Below, piece by piece: positions 16,649 to 27,600 of a DNA stretch of 64,000 nucleotides (positions are counted from its first letter, which is position 1; every line of letters begins with the position of its first letter). A program made the translations under genes and the position numbers. Source of the DNA: an uncultured Erythrobacter sp. (GTDB lineage Bacteria; Pseudomonadota; Alphaproteobacteria; Sphingomonadales; Sphingomonadaceae); NCBI GenBank assembly GCA_947503155.1, contig CANNCL010000002.1, positions 248,001 through 312,000 of the forward strand, in the 5' to 3' direction. Below the pieces are notes generated by a model. The model saw only the letters and a list, made by a program, of their open reading frames with translations, ran no database searches and was not told the DNA's origin.

Positions 16649-19600
16649 GTGGGACGTTTGACTACAGCAATTTCGGCGGCTTTTGTGGTGTCTGCGATAT
16701 GCCTGACATCGGCATCGGCGCAGACGCGCTCTGTGCTTATCCGCGACAGTTTTCCCATCGGAAACAGCGAAGGCATTCTGTGCCAGGTGCAAGACCGCAG
16801 TGTCTCCAACCCCGCCAAACAGGGCATTTTTGATCGCCGCTGGGCCGTTGTGTGCCGCGACAACCCGCAACCCATCGCGGAAGTGTATGCGTTTCAAAAC
16901 TTCGATGGCGCCGCGCAGGATGCCGTGCGCGCCGCCCGCCGTTTCCCGGTCACTTGCGCCGCTTCCACTGGCACGGCTGGCCCTATTTCTGGGTCACGCA
17001 AGCAAACATGCCTGGTTGATGAAAGCGACCTAGGGTGGAGCCAGATCACGGCAAGCTCAGCCGATCTGACATTCTATGCCGAGGGTTTTACCGCCTATGA
17101 TGATGCAACCGAACTCGCTTTGCGCTCGGTGCTGAACAACTCCATCGCCAGCGGCACAATCGACGTTGCCTCAACGTCGGTTTCTGACCCGCTTTCCTTT
17201 GCGCGTGTGCAGGCCGAAACGCTGAAGCCTGAACAAGCCTTGGCCGAAGGGTATCGCCGCAATCTTGCCGGTGAATATGCCGAAGCCGCCGCCTATTTTG
17301 AAACTTTGCAGCAGCGGCTTGAGGGGGATGCGGATTCCGCGATCAATCCCGGCGAATTTTACGTCAATCGCGCGCTGCAAAAGAGCAATTTGGGCGAGTT
17401 CGGCGTCGCTAACCGGCTGTTTGTGCAGGCGGCTGAATTTGGCGGAGATGATCCGATCACGGCGCGTCTGCTCCGTAATTTCGAAGCGATTCATTTGCTC
17501 AACCAAGGGTTCGATGGAGCGGCGATTGACCGGCTTAACCAAGAGCTTGAGGGAACCGCATCAGGCGCGGCAGATGTCGACGGATCGCTGGATATTACCT
17601 TGCCGATTTCGGAGCGCCTCAACCGCGCCCAAGCGACCGGCTTCCTGTTCGGAATTGTCGATGAGTTGAGCCTGACAGTGGAGGAGCGCGCGCAGATTAT
17701 TGATGCGCAGGCGTTGCAAATCCGGGGCACAGCGAAGCGCATCAATGGCGACCTCGATGGCGCGCGTTCTGATCTGATCGGCGCGTATGAGCAAGCCATT
17801 GCCGTGCGCGACGGGCGGGTCACATCAATTACGAGGTTGCGCTCTCAAGTGCTTGCAGACCTTGCACTTATTGCCGAACGACGCGGGGCTACCGGCGATG
17901 CGGAGGCGTATCTGCGCAATGGTTTGTCCTTGGTTCAAGCGCAATATCCCGAACGCCGCGCGGTTAGCGCGCTAGAAGCGCGGCTGGCGTCTTTCTTGCT
18001 GCGGCAGGGCCGCGATGATGAGGCGATGGCGCTGTATGGCAAAGTCGTCGAACGCGCGGTTGGTAAACGCAATGCCATCACCGGTTTCGCCAATCAATTG
18101 AACCCCTATTACCGCGAGTTGGCCAGCCAAGTTCAAGGCGACCCGGCGGCGGCGGATGCTTTCTTTAGAGCCACCCAAGTTCTGATCCGGCCCGGCGTTG
18201 CCGAAACGCAGGCAATCCTTGCGCGGCGGCTGAGTGCCAATTCCGACGAAGCATCACGTTTATTCCGTCAGTCGATTGATCTGGGCCGTGAAATTGAACG
18301 GTCACGCATCCGTTTTGAGGCGCTGGGCAATGGCCCGCAATCACCCGCTGTGCGCGCGCAATCGGCTGAGCTGGGCGATCAAATCGCGGTGCTCGAACGC
18401 TCTCAGATCAGCACACAGGTTCAACTCAACGCTTATCCCCAATACCGCGCTGTTGCGCCGTCTTCGCTAGAATTGAGCGAATTTCGTGAGGCCATGCGTC
18501 CGGGCGAGGTCTATGCCCGGATCGCCATCGTCAGCGATGACGTGTTCATGTTCTACGCCGATCGCGACACTGCGATGGCTTACCAGGTCGACATGACCGC
18601 CGATGATTTGGACGAGCAGGTCGATATTATCCGCGAGACGATTTCTGTCTTCGATGGCAGCCAATACGCGACCTATCCGTTCGACATCGCGGCTGCGCGG
18701 GGGCTTTATGAAAAATTGTTTGAGCCAATCGCAGACAAGATCGCGGCCGCAGATCATGTGATTTTCGAACCCGATGGCGCGATGCTGCGTTTGCCGGTTG
18801 ATTTGTTGGTCGCGGATGATGCGTCGGTTGCGATGTATGAAGCGCGGATCGCATTGCCGACCGGTGACGAATATGATTTCACCGGGGTCAATTGGCTGGG
18901 CCGGGGACGGATGGTCAGCACCGCCGTTTCCGCAGAGGCATTTGTGCAATCGCGCAAAGTCGAACGCTCCGCTGCGACACAGCAATATTTGGGCTTTGGC
19001 GAAAATCAGCCGATTGGCGAGAATTATCCGGCATCCTTTTCTGGCAACACCACCGATGCGATCGCGGATTGTTTTTGGCCGGTGAGCCAGTGGAACAATC
19101 CCATCGACGCCGCTGAATTGTCTACGGCCGCGAATTTGATCGGGATGGGCCAGTCGCAGGTCATCACCAATGCCAGTTTCAGCGACGATCAAATCAAATC
19201 GCAGGCTGACATCAGCAATTACCGTGTGTTGCATTTTGCGACCCACGGTTTGGTGACGCCGCCGAACCCGAATTGCCCATCAAAACCGGCCTTGGTGACG
19301 TCTTTTGGAGCGGGCGATTCTGACGGATTGTTGAGCTTTGAAGAGATTTTCGAGCTTAATCTCGACGCCGATCTCGTCATTCTATCTGCATGCGACACAG
19401 CGGGCGCGGCCAGTGTCGAGGCGACCCGCGCTGCTGGTGTGGCGAGCGGCGGCGGGACTGAGTTGGAAGGTCTGGTTCGTGCCTTTATCGGTGCAGGCGG
19501 GCGTGCCGTCATGGCCAGCCATTGGCCAGCCCCCGATGATTTTGATGCAACCGAAAGATTGATGTCCGAAATGTTCCGGCGCGGACGGACTGAGACAATT

Positions 19601-19816
19601 GGAGCGGCGCTGTCTGGCTCTCGTGAAATGTTGATGGACGCCGCCGACACGTCGCACCCATATTATTGGGCAGGCTTCGCCGTGATCGGCGATGCGGCGC
19701 GGCCACTTTTGTCGAGTGATAGCGAACCTGCCAGCGGCAGTGTGCTGGCACAGGCACGAACACAGGTGCGAACACAGGCACTAACTATGCGCAGCAACGG
19801 ATCGGCAGCAGAATAA
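16649..19816 (+). CDS. Exported TPR-CHAT peptidase
   Basis: The 1055-residue protein has a signal peptide (to about residue 24, SASAQ-T). An unassigned domain of about 150 residues with four Cys follows, then a long helical section with TPR-like repeats (about 210-600; for example AEGYRRNLAGEYAEAAAYFE). The C-terminal CHAT domain covers about 690-1020. CHAT domains are caspase/separase-like Cys peptidases. The dyad is present: His866 in HFATHG and Cys915 in LSACDT, and GLVRAFIGAGGRAVMASHW matches the end of the fold. The GTG start has a strong Shine-Dalgarno. Its stop overlaps the tpsB start (TAATG). It probably acts in the periplasm; the target is unknown, with TpsA the obvious candidate. 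Confidence 0.9.
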   Translation: MGRLTTAISAAFVVSAICLTSASAQTRSVLIRDSFPIGNSEGILCQVQDRSVSNPAKQGIFDRRWAVVCRDNPQPIAEVYAFQNFDGAAQDAVRAARRFPVTCAASTGTAGPISGSRKQTCLVDESDLGWSQITASSADLTFYAEGFTAYDDATELALRSVLNNSIASGTIDVASTSVSDPLSFARVQAETLKPEQALAEGYRRNLAGEYAEAAAYFETLQQRLEGDADSAINPGEFYVNRALQKSNLGEFGVANRLFVQAAEFGGDDPITARLLRNFEAIHLLNQGFDGAAIDRLNQELEGTASGAADVDGSLDITLPISERLNRAQATGFLFGIVDELSLTVEERAQIIDAQALQIRGTAKRINGDLDGARSDLIGAYEQAIAVRDGRVTSITRLRSQVLADLALIAERRGATGDAEAYLRNGLSLVQAQYPERRAVSALEARLASFLLRQGRDDEAMALYGKVVERAVGKRNAITGFANQLNPYYRELASQVQGDPAAADAFFRATQVLIRPGVAETQAILARRLSANSDEASRLFRQSIDLGREIERSRIRFEALGNGPQSPAVRAQSAELGDQIAVLERSQISTQVQLNAYPQYRAVAPSSLELSEFREAMRPGEVYARIAIVSDDVFMFYADRDTAMAYQVDMTADDLDEQVDIIRETISVFDGSQYATYPFDIAAARGLYEKLFEPIADKIAAADHVIFEPDGAMLRLPVDLLVADDASVAMYEARIALPTGDEYDFTGVNWLGRGRMVSTAVSAEAFVQSRKVERSAATQQYLGFGENQPIGENYPASFSGNTTDAIADCFWPVSQWNNPIDAAELSTAANLIGMGQSQVITNASFSDDQIKSQADISNYRVLHFATHGLVTPPNPNCPSKPALVTSFGAGDSDGLLSFEEIFELNLDADLVILSACDTAGAASVEATRAAGVASGGGTELEGLVRAFIGAGGRAVMASHWPAPDDFDATERLMSEMFRRGRTETIGAALSGSREMLMDAADTSHPYYWAGFAVIGDAARPLLSSDSEPASGSVLAQARTQVRTQALTMRSNGSAAE

Positions 19817-21636
19817 TGGAGCGCTCTATCTCAATGTCGAATGCAATTTTGCCTTTCAAACGCATGGTCCTTGCCGCCAGCGCTGCGACCCTTTTATTGC
19901 CCAATGCTCTCCACGCACAAACGGCCCCGCAAACATCCGGTGCGCCCACGCGCGAAGAATTGCAGCGCCCGGAAATTGAGGCGGAATTGCGCGGCGATGC
20001 CAATCCGGTTTCGATCGCGAGCGAAGTGGAGCGCGCGCCGTGCCCATTGTCTGCGCCGCAATTTGCCGACCTGACTTTCACCTTTAACAACGCCGAATTC
20101 GCCGGTTTGGGTGATGTCGATCCGGGCCTGCTCAACGCGAGCTGGTCTGACTTTGTCGGTCAGGAAATCGCAGTTGCTTCGATCTGCGACATACGTGACC
20201 GCGCGGCGACGGCGCTGCGCGCGCAGGGCTATCTCGCGGCGGTTCAAGTGCCTGTTCAAACCATTGGCGAGGGCACTGTAAAATTCGACGTGCTGCTCGC
20301 GCGGATACGCCAAGTACAGGTGCGCGGCGATGCGGGCCGGTCGGCCGGCGCTTTGCAACGGGTGCTGGGCGAGCTTGAGGGACAAAGCGTTTTCAACGCC
20401 AATGATGCGGAGCGGTATTTGCTGCTCGCGCGCGATATCCCTGGGCTTGATGTGCGGCTCACGCTGCAACCCCTGCCGCCAGAGCAAGGTGGTCAGCCGG
20501 GCGATGTGGTTGGTGTGTTTGACGTGTCGAACCAGCCGCTGCTGATTGATGCCAATATTCAAAATTATGGCTCTCCGCAGATTGGCCGATTTGGCGGGTT
20601 GGCGCGGATCAGGATCAATGGCCTGACCGGCCTTGGTGATGAGACAATGTTCAGCGTCTATTCCGCGCAGGATTTCAACGAACAACTTGTCGCATCAGCG
20701 CATCACGAATTTCGCGTCGGTTCAGAAGGGCTGACTTTGGGCCTAGCGGGCACGATTGCCTTCACAGAGCCAGACATTGCCGGTCCCAACGTGTTCGAAT
20801 CGCAGACCTTTATCGGTTCTGCTTATGCGCGTTACCCTGTCATCCGTTCACAAGCGCAAAATCTGACGATTTCTGCGGGCGGCGATTTCATCTCTCAAGA
20901 GGTGGAGTTCACAGGATTGGATTTCAGCGAAGATGAATTGCGCGTTGCATTTGCCCGGCTCGATTATTGGGGCAGCGATGAAGCCAGCATCAATAGCCAG
21001 GGCGGATATTCTGCAGTTGAGCCGAAGATCGCGTATCAAGCCATGATCGAAGTCCGTCAGGGTTTCGACGCGCTGGGCGCAAGTCCGTCTTGCGGGGTCG
21101 GTTTCGTCAATTGCCTAGCGCCCGGATTTGTCCCGCCCAGCCGCCTTGATGCGGATCCCAGCGGGTTTTTGGTGCGCGGCGAAACCAGCGTCACGTATCG
21201 GCCCACGCCATTGTTGGGGATGACGGCGCGGACGCGTTTCCAATATTCGCCGGACGCCTTGCTTGGATATGAGCAATTTTCGGGCGGCAACTTTACCGTC
21301 GGACGCGGGTATGATCCGGGCGCAATTATCGGTGATACCGGCGTCGGGGCACAATTTGAGGTGTTCTACGGATCGCTGATGCCGGAAACGGCCGATTCCG
21401 CCGCAGTGCAACCTTTCGTATTTTTCGACCTCGCGCGGGTGTCTGTGAACAATGTTCCCGGCGATTCTGATCGGTTGATTTCGACCGGCGGCGGGATGCG
21501 GGTTTCGATAGGGCGGCAAGCGCTGTTGGATGTCACCGTCGCTGTGCCGCTTGAACAAACAGATTTTGCCACGAGCAAGGGCAGCGTTCGCGCGCTTGTT
21601 TCGCTGACTGTGCAATTGGAGCCGTGGTTCAATTGA
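19816..21636 (+). CDS. TpsB/ShlB/FhaC-type outer-membrane transporter for two-partner secretion
   Basis: The 606-residue Omp85-superfamily protein exports a partner TpsA protein across the outer membrane. It has a signal peptide (cleavage near LHAQT, about residue 35), two POTRA-like domains (about 75-245) and a 16-strand barrel to the C-terminus, which ends in WFN. The loop motif equivalent to VRGY is present as GRGYDPG (residues 496-502). The ATG overlaps the CHAT stop by one base. It could also start at ATG seven codons later. The gene directly downstream encodes its substrate. Confidence 0.93.
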   Translation: MERSISMSNAILPFKRMVLAASAATLLLPNALHAQTAPQTSGAPTREELQRPEIEAELRGDANPVSIASEVERAPCPLSAPQFADLTFTFNNAEFAGLGDVDPGLLNASWSDFVGQEIAVASICDIRDRAATALRAQGYLAAVQVPVQTIGEGTVKFDVLLARIRQVQVRGDAGRSAGALQRVLGELEGQSVFNANDAERYLLLARDIPGLDVRLTLQPLPPEQGGQPGDVVGVFDVSNQPLLIDANIQNYGSPQIGRFGGLARIRINGLTGLGDETMFSVYSAQDFNEQLVASAHHEFRVGSEGLTLGLAGTIAFTEPDIAGPNVFESQTFIGSAYARYPVIRSQAQNLTISAGGDFISQEVEFTGLDFSEDELRVAFARLDYWGSDEASINSQGGYSAVEPKIAYQAMIEVRQGFDALGASPSCGVGFVNCLAPGFVPPSRLDADPSGFLVRGETSVTYRPTPLLGMTARTRFQYSPDALLGYEQFSGGNFTVGRGYDPGAIIGDTGVGAQFEVFYGSLMPETADSAAVQPFVFFDLARVSVNNVPGDSDRLISTGGGMRVSIGRQALLDVTVAVPLEQTDFATSKGSVRALVSLTVQLEPWFN

Positions 21637-21653
21637 ACCGGCGGGAGATGATT

Positions 21654-24600
21654 ATGATGAACACACCTCAAACCACCAATCAGTCAGCTCCGCGGCCCAT
21701 TGCCCGGCACCTTTGGATGGGCAGCAGTTCCGCAATCGCAGCTGCGGTTGCGTTGACGGCCGCGTCCAGTCCGGCCTTTGCTCAGGGCGTTCCCGGCGGC
21801 TCCGGTCCCGGTGCCACGGGATCTGGTTCGCATGTCACAGCGCAAGATCGCTTCGAAGCGCGCCGCGCAGGACGCAGCGGGCGTAATATTGGCCGCAATA
21901 TCCGCGGCGATGTCCGCGCCATTCCGCGCGAAGTGCCCAACATTGCCGATTTGCCGACCTTTAACGGCAATCCGGTTGCCGTGCCGGTGCAGACCCAAGT
22001 TAACATTGGCGCCGCGCCAACGATTCCCGCGATTCAAGTCCCGGCCACCGTTCAGGCCGATCCCCTACAGCGCGCCGAACCAGTGGAGCGTGCGATCAAC
22101 GCCGCACCGGGCGAAGCAGGGATCAATGTGCGCGCATTTGCGCAATTTGATGACGTTCAAATCGATTTTAACCCCGGCACCGCCGTTGATGAAGTCAATG
22201 TGCTGGCCAGTTCTGCGATTATCAATTGGACAACTTTTGATTCAGGCGCATCGGGCACAGAGGTCACGTTCCTAGGGGTCGGCGACAACCTGCAATTCAC
22301 ATCCTCGCTTGGCGATTACACCGTCCTAAACCGGGTGCTGACACCGGGTTTTGATAGCGCGATTCGGATTGATGGCGATATCGATTCTTCTGTATTTGGC
22401 AGCACCACAACCACAGGCGGGAACATCTGGTTCTACAGTGCTGGCGGCATCGTCGTGGGCGATCAGGGCAGCTTTAACGTCGGCAGCTTGCTGCTTTCCA
22501 CCAGCGACATTGATCCCGCCGATGTGACGAATGGTGCATTTGATGTCACCTTCACCGGCACTCCCGACAGCAATTCAGCGATCCGCATTGATGGCGGCGC
22601 GACGCTCAGGGCGAATAATTCCGGTTCCTACATCGCGCTCGTCGCGCCTCGGATTGAACAAAACGGCACGGTTACCGCCAATGGCTCGGTCGCCTATGTC
22701 GCCGCCGAACAAGCGACGATGACGATTGAAAACGGCCTGTTTGATATCTCCGTCGCGGTCGGCACAGAAGACGCCAATGGGATTGTGCACGGCGAAACCG
22801 GCTCCACCGGCGGCGCGAGTTCCACCGGTGTTACCGATGAACAGGCGATCTATTTCGTCGCAGTGCCAAAGAATGACGCAATCACCATGCTGGTTGGCGG
22901 TTCGATTGGTTATGACCCGGCTTCCTCCGCTTCCATTCGGAACGGGCAGATTATCCTGACGACCGGTGACCGGGTTGAGAGGCAAACCAACAATGTCTTT
23001 ATCAGCGGCATAGGCTTCGTCGATGTCTCGTCGAACACGGTCGATACCTCGGTCAATGGCGGCCCAGCGGGCAGCGTCACGATCGAGAGTGTCGAATTGA
23101 CCAGCAGCACCGATATATTTGCAGAAGGTTCGATCACGCTGCAAGCCGGTGTAACGAATGCGGCCGACAACGTGACTGTCGATAGCGGCGACGGGGCGGC
23201 GACGAACCTGAATCTGACGGCTGGTGACAGCGTTGATGTCAATGTCACGGCCAATGGCAGGATTAATGTAACCGGATCGCTCAATCTGACGGCGGGCGAC
23301 GGCGCCGGCAATGGCGGCACAATCGACGTTAACGTTGATGCGGCCGGCGCGTTTCTCGGGCTTGGCGGCGGTACGCTGTCCACTGGCGGCAACTTGTCGA
23401 TCAACACGGCGGGGCGCGGGCTCGATGATGATAACGACCTGATTTTCGACAATGGCGGCACCGGTATCGCTGGCGACGGCGTCGGCGGTGATATCAGCCT
23501 TGATCTGTCCAATAACGGCGTGATTTCAATCGGCGGCTCTCTTGACCTCGACGCATCTGCCAATGGTGGCCGGGGCTTCTTTCAACACGGGTCGGCAACA
23601 GCCGGTTCAATCGAGATCAATGTGGCCGATGGGACGGCTAGCATTCTTGGGAGTATTGCCCTCGATGCGGGCGCGAATTTGGCCGGGACGCGGCTGTTAA
23701 CTGGCTCTGCTGAAGAAGGCAGCGATTCCACTGCGGGCAATGTCACGATCAACCTAACCGGTGGTTCTATCGATGCGAACTTCTTGGGGGTTAACGTCAA
23801 CGCAAATGCGACCAGCGGCACAGATTCCACAATCGTTCAATCCAATGATGCGGCGGCGGGTGACTTTACGTTCAATGTTACCGGCGGGTCGCATTCATTC
23901 TCAGGGATAGGTGTTGATGCCACTGCTACCTCTGGCCGATCATTTGATGGAACAACCGACACGCTCGCATTTGGCGGTTTGATCGACAGGGGCTCTGTCT
24001 CGGTCGCCGTGTCCAATGCGGACACCGCGCTTAGCGTTACAAGTTCTGTGTTCATCGATGTTACTGCGCGCGGCAACGCTGGCGCGGCGGTTGGCGACAC
24101 GGTCAGCATTTCCGTAACCGATACCGGGGCCGCGCCTGGCGCAGGGCTCGTGATTGGCGGCGACCTCGATATCTTTGCCAATTTGCGCGAAGGCGCTCCG
24201 GGCGTGGTTTCCGAAGCGGGCACGATCCGCCTTTCTGCCGATAATGGCGTTTTGGAAGCAGATGGGGTGACCCTGCGCGCCAATGCATTCCTCCCTGCTT
24301 TTTCATCCAGCTTTGACCGGCAAGGCACCGATTTCCAAGGCGGCGTGATTGATTTGACCGCTAGCAATGGCGGCTCGATTTCGATTGATGGTTCCAGCTT
24401 TATCACTGCCACGGCAACTGGCGGAGCCAATTCAAGCGATGCTGGGTTTGGCATCGGACAAGGCGGCGCGATCACGTTGCTCGCCGATGATGGGTCGATC
24501 ACATTTAACGGCGATCTCGACCTTGAGGCCAATGGTCTCGCATTTTCCGGCACCAGCAGCGAAGGTGTTTCGGGACAAGGGCTTGGCGGCACTGTGCGGA

Positions 24601-27600
24601 TTACCGTTCAGGGTGCTGGGGGGAGTCTGTCGTTCCAAGATATCGATGCCGGGACCGATGGTACATTCAGTTTTGACGGCGAAGTCATCGATACATTCTT
24701 TGTCGGCGCGGGGACCGGCGGCGTTGGCGGGCTGACCGAATTTAACGTGCTTGGCGGAACGCTTGTCGCGACGGACATCACAGTTTCATCCGATGGCGAA
24801 GGCGGGCCGGGCGGCGAAGTGTCCGATGGGACGGTTGGCGCGAATGGTCTGCTCAACACCGGTGAAGGTGGTTCGGGCATTGGCGGGGAGGTTGTGTTCA
24901 ACCTTGATGGCGGCGACGCAACGGTTGCGAACCTAACTGTTACCTCCAGCGGTATCGGCGGCGACGGCGCATTTGGTGAAGATTTCTTTGGCACCAATGC
25001 CGGTGATGGCGGCGATGCGGTCGGCGGAACGGCGACGTTTAACGCGCTGTCGGGCAATTTGACTGTGACCAATACTTTGTCGGTCGAAGCGACCGGCAAC
25101 CGCCAGTTCTCTGGTCGGAACTTTGGCGGGGACGGCGGCAATGCAAGCGGGACGCTAGGCGGGAACGGCGGCTCTGCGTCTGGCGGTAATGCCGTATTTA
25201 ATTTGGAAGGTAGCGCCGTTGTCGATGCCTTGGCGGTGGTTGTGTCGACGCAAGCCTTTGGCGGTGATGGCGGCGATTCTGATGCCAATTTCGGCGGCCC
25301 TCCTGATCAAGATTCCGGCACTGGCGGCGATGCTGTTGGCGGCAATGCGCTGTTCAATGACACAGCCGGTGACATCACCTTTGGATCGTTGACGGTGAAC
25401 GCCAGCGGCCAAGGCGGATCAGGCGGCAGCAGCACCGGCACCACCACCGGCGACGCCGTGGGCGCTGGCGGAGCGGGCGGCATGGGCACGGGCGGAACGG
25501 CGCTGATCTCGCTTAACCAAGACGATGCCGATGCAAAGAATTATAGCGTCATATCGCAAGGTATCGGCGGCGTAGGCGGCCAAGGTGCGGTCGGCGGCGC
25601 TGGCGGCATCGGCATGGCCGGGATTGCCGAATTGGCGATCAACGATGTCTCGGTCGTGTTCGACGTCTTGTCGATTGATGCGACGGCAATCGGCGGAAAT
25701 GGCGGCTTTATTGATGGGCAGATCGTGGCCGATGGCGCGGATGGCGGAGATGGCGAAGGCGGCGAAGCACGGTTGGTTGTGGCCGGCGCAAATGCAGATT
25801 TTCAGGCCAATTCTTCGGTTTCCATCAATTCCGGTGCAACCGGCGGGACGGGCCGCGATGGCTCGTTCAGCTTTGACGATGAACGCGATACCGGCGCGGG
25901 CGGCATTGGCGGTTCTGCGACGGGCGGTTCATCCACGATCATTGTCCGCGACAATGCTGATATTAATATCGACGCAGTTTCGTTCGTGTTTAATTCGGAT
26001 TCCACCGGCGGCTCTGGCGGTGATGGCGGCGACAATTTTGGTGCCTTTACGGGTCGTCCTACTGCCAGCGATGTGCCGATCACTTCGACCTCTGGCGCCG
26101 GCGGCGCGGGTGGTTCGGGTACGGCTGGCTCGATCGGCATAATCGCCACGTCTGGCGCGAATGTCGTCATCAGCGGCGGCTCTGGCCCGCTCACATTGGC
26201 GGCGATTGGTTCCGGCGGGAATGGCGGCGAGGGCGGCCTTGGTTCATCCAGAGCAACTGTTGCGGGTGACGGCGGCGAGGGCGGCGCTGGTATTGGCGGA
26301 TCGCCTTTTCTGAGCGCAAACGGCGCGACCATTTCAACTGACGATATCACGATGATCGCCCAAGGCGGCGGCGGGGACGCCGGTGATGGCGGCGACAATG
26401 ACGTTGGCGGACCGTCGGGCGCAGGCGCAAATGGCGGGATCGGCGTGGGCGGCACTCCGCTGATCGAATTGACCGGCGGAATTGATGGCGAATTCAGCCT
26501 CGGCAGTGTTACGATTTTGGCGAACGGAACCGGCGGCGCAGGCACTCGGAGTGCATCCGATGGCATTGGCGGCGGCGGTCAGGTGACGATCCGCGACACT
26601 ACCGTCGATCCCACGGGGACAAACGTATTCGACATAATCGGTGATCTCACCATCGATGCAACTGGTGATGCCGCCTCGGATAGCGGCGTGATCACGGTTG
26701 CGTCGAACGGCGTTGCGATTTTCGTTGATGGCGCTGTCACTGCGGACGTTACGGGCCAGATGGACTTTATTTTTGCCGATAGTGGTCGCATCGAAATATT
26801 TGGCAACACGGCACTAACCGCGACGAGCGGCATCAATATCACCCGACAGGTTGCGGTCCCGGACAATACTGTGATCCGTACCGACGGCACGTTTACCGCG
26901 CTTGTCACTGCGGGCGATTTTGACGCATCCGGCAATGCAGAAATTCGGTCGGAACGGTTCGTCTCGATAACTGCCGAAAATGTAAATCACGGCGCTATTT
27001 CAAGTGAGCTTTCCACCAGCATTACCGCGACGAATGGCAACATAAGCAGCAATCGCCTCATTTTCGCATCCGCTGTTAATGATGCGATCATCTTGACCGC
27101 CACGGGCGACGTGACGTTTGGGTTATTGGACAACGTAGACGGCGATCCCACCACGCGGGACGGCAATATTAATATCAATGCAGGCGGGAGCATCATTGGC
27201 GGCAGCGCGACCTCTGGCCAAACCATCAATTTTAATGCGTCCGGACTGGTCAGGGTCAGTACGGTGGACACATCTGCCACCAATGTTGGAACAGTGACGA
27301 TCAATGCCGGGATGATTGATCTTGGCACGCTCAATGCACGCTTTATCTCCAATCTCACCAGTGACACGGGCGATCTTGCGATCGACACAATAACTGGCGG
27401 AACCAGCGTAAGTTTGAATTCAGCGGCTAATATTGTCATTGGCACCGCCGACACCAGCACATTTGCTGCCGATGCCTTAGCCGGGAATATATTCATTGGA
27501 TCGCTAACCACGACCGGCGTTTCTGATATTCGGCTGAATGCGGACGGCGATATCAGTTACGATACGATTGATGCTTCGCGCCTTGTTACGCTCAACAGCG

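Noticed and set aside
23837..26566. Long Pro/Ser-rich minus-strand frames inside tpsA (about 23837-24592, 24608-25288, 25802-26566)
   Set aside because: These are mirror images of the Gly/Thr/Asp-rich coding strand; low complexity, no starts with ribosome sites.
24706..26580. Possible CRISPR or DNA tandem repeat in the glycine-rich section
   Set aside because: The repeats are irregular in length and sequence and stay in one reading frame; no constant repeat with unique spacers.
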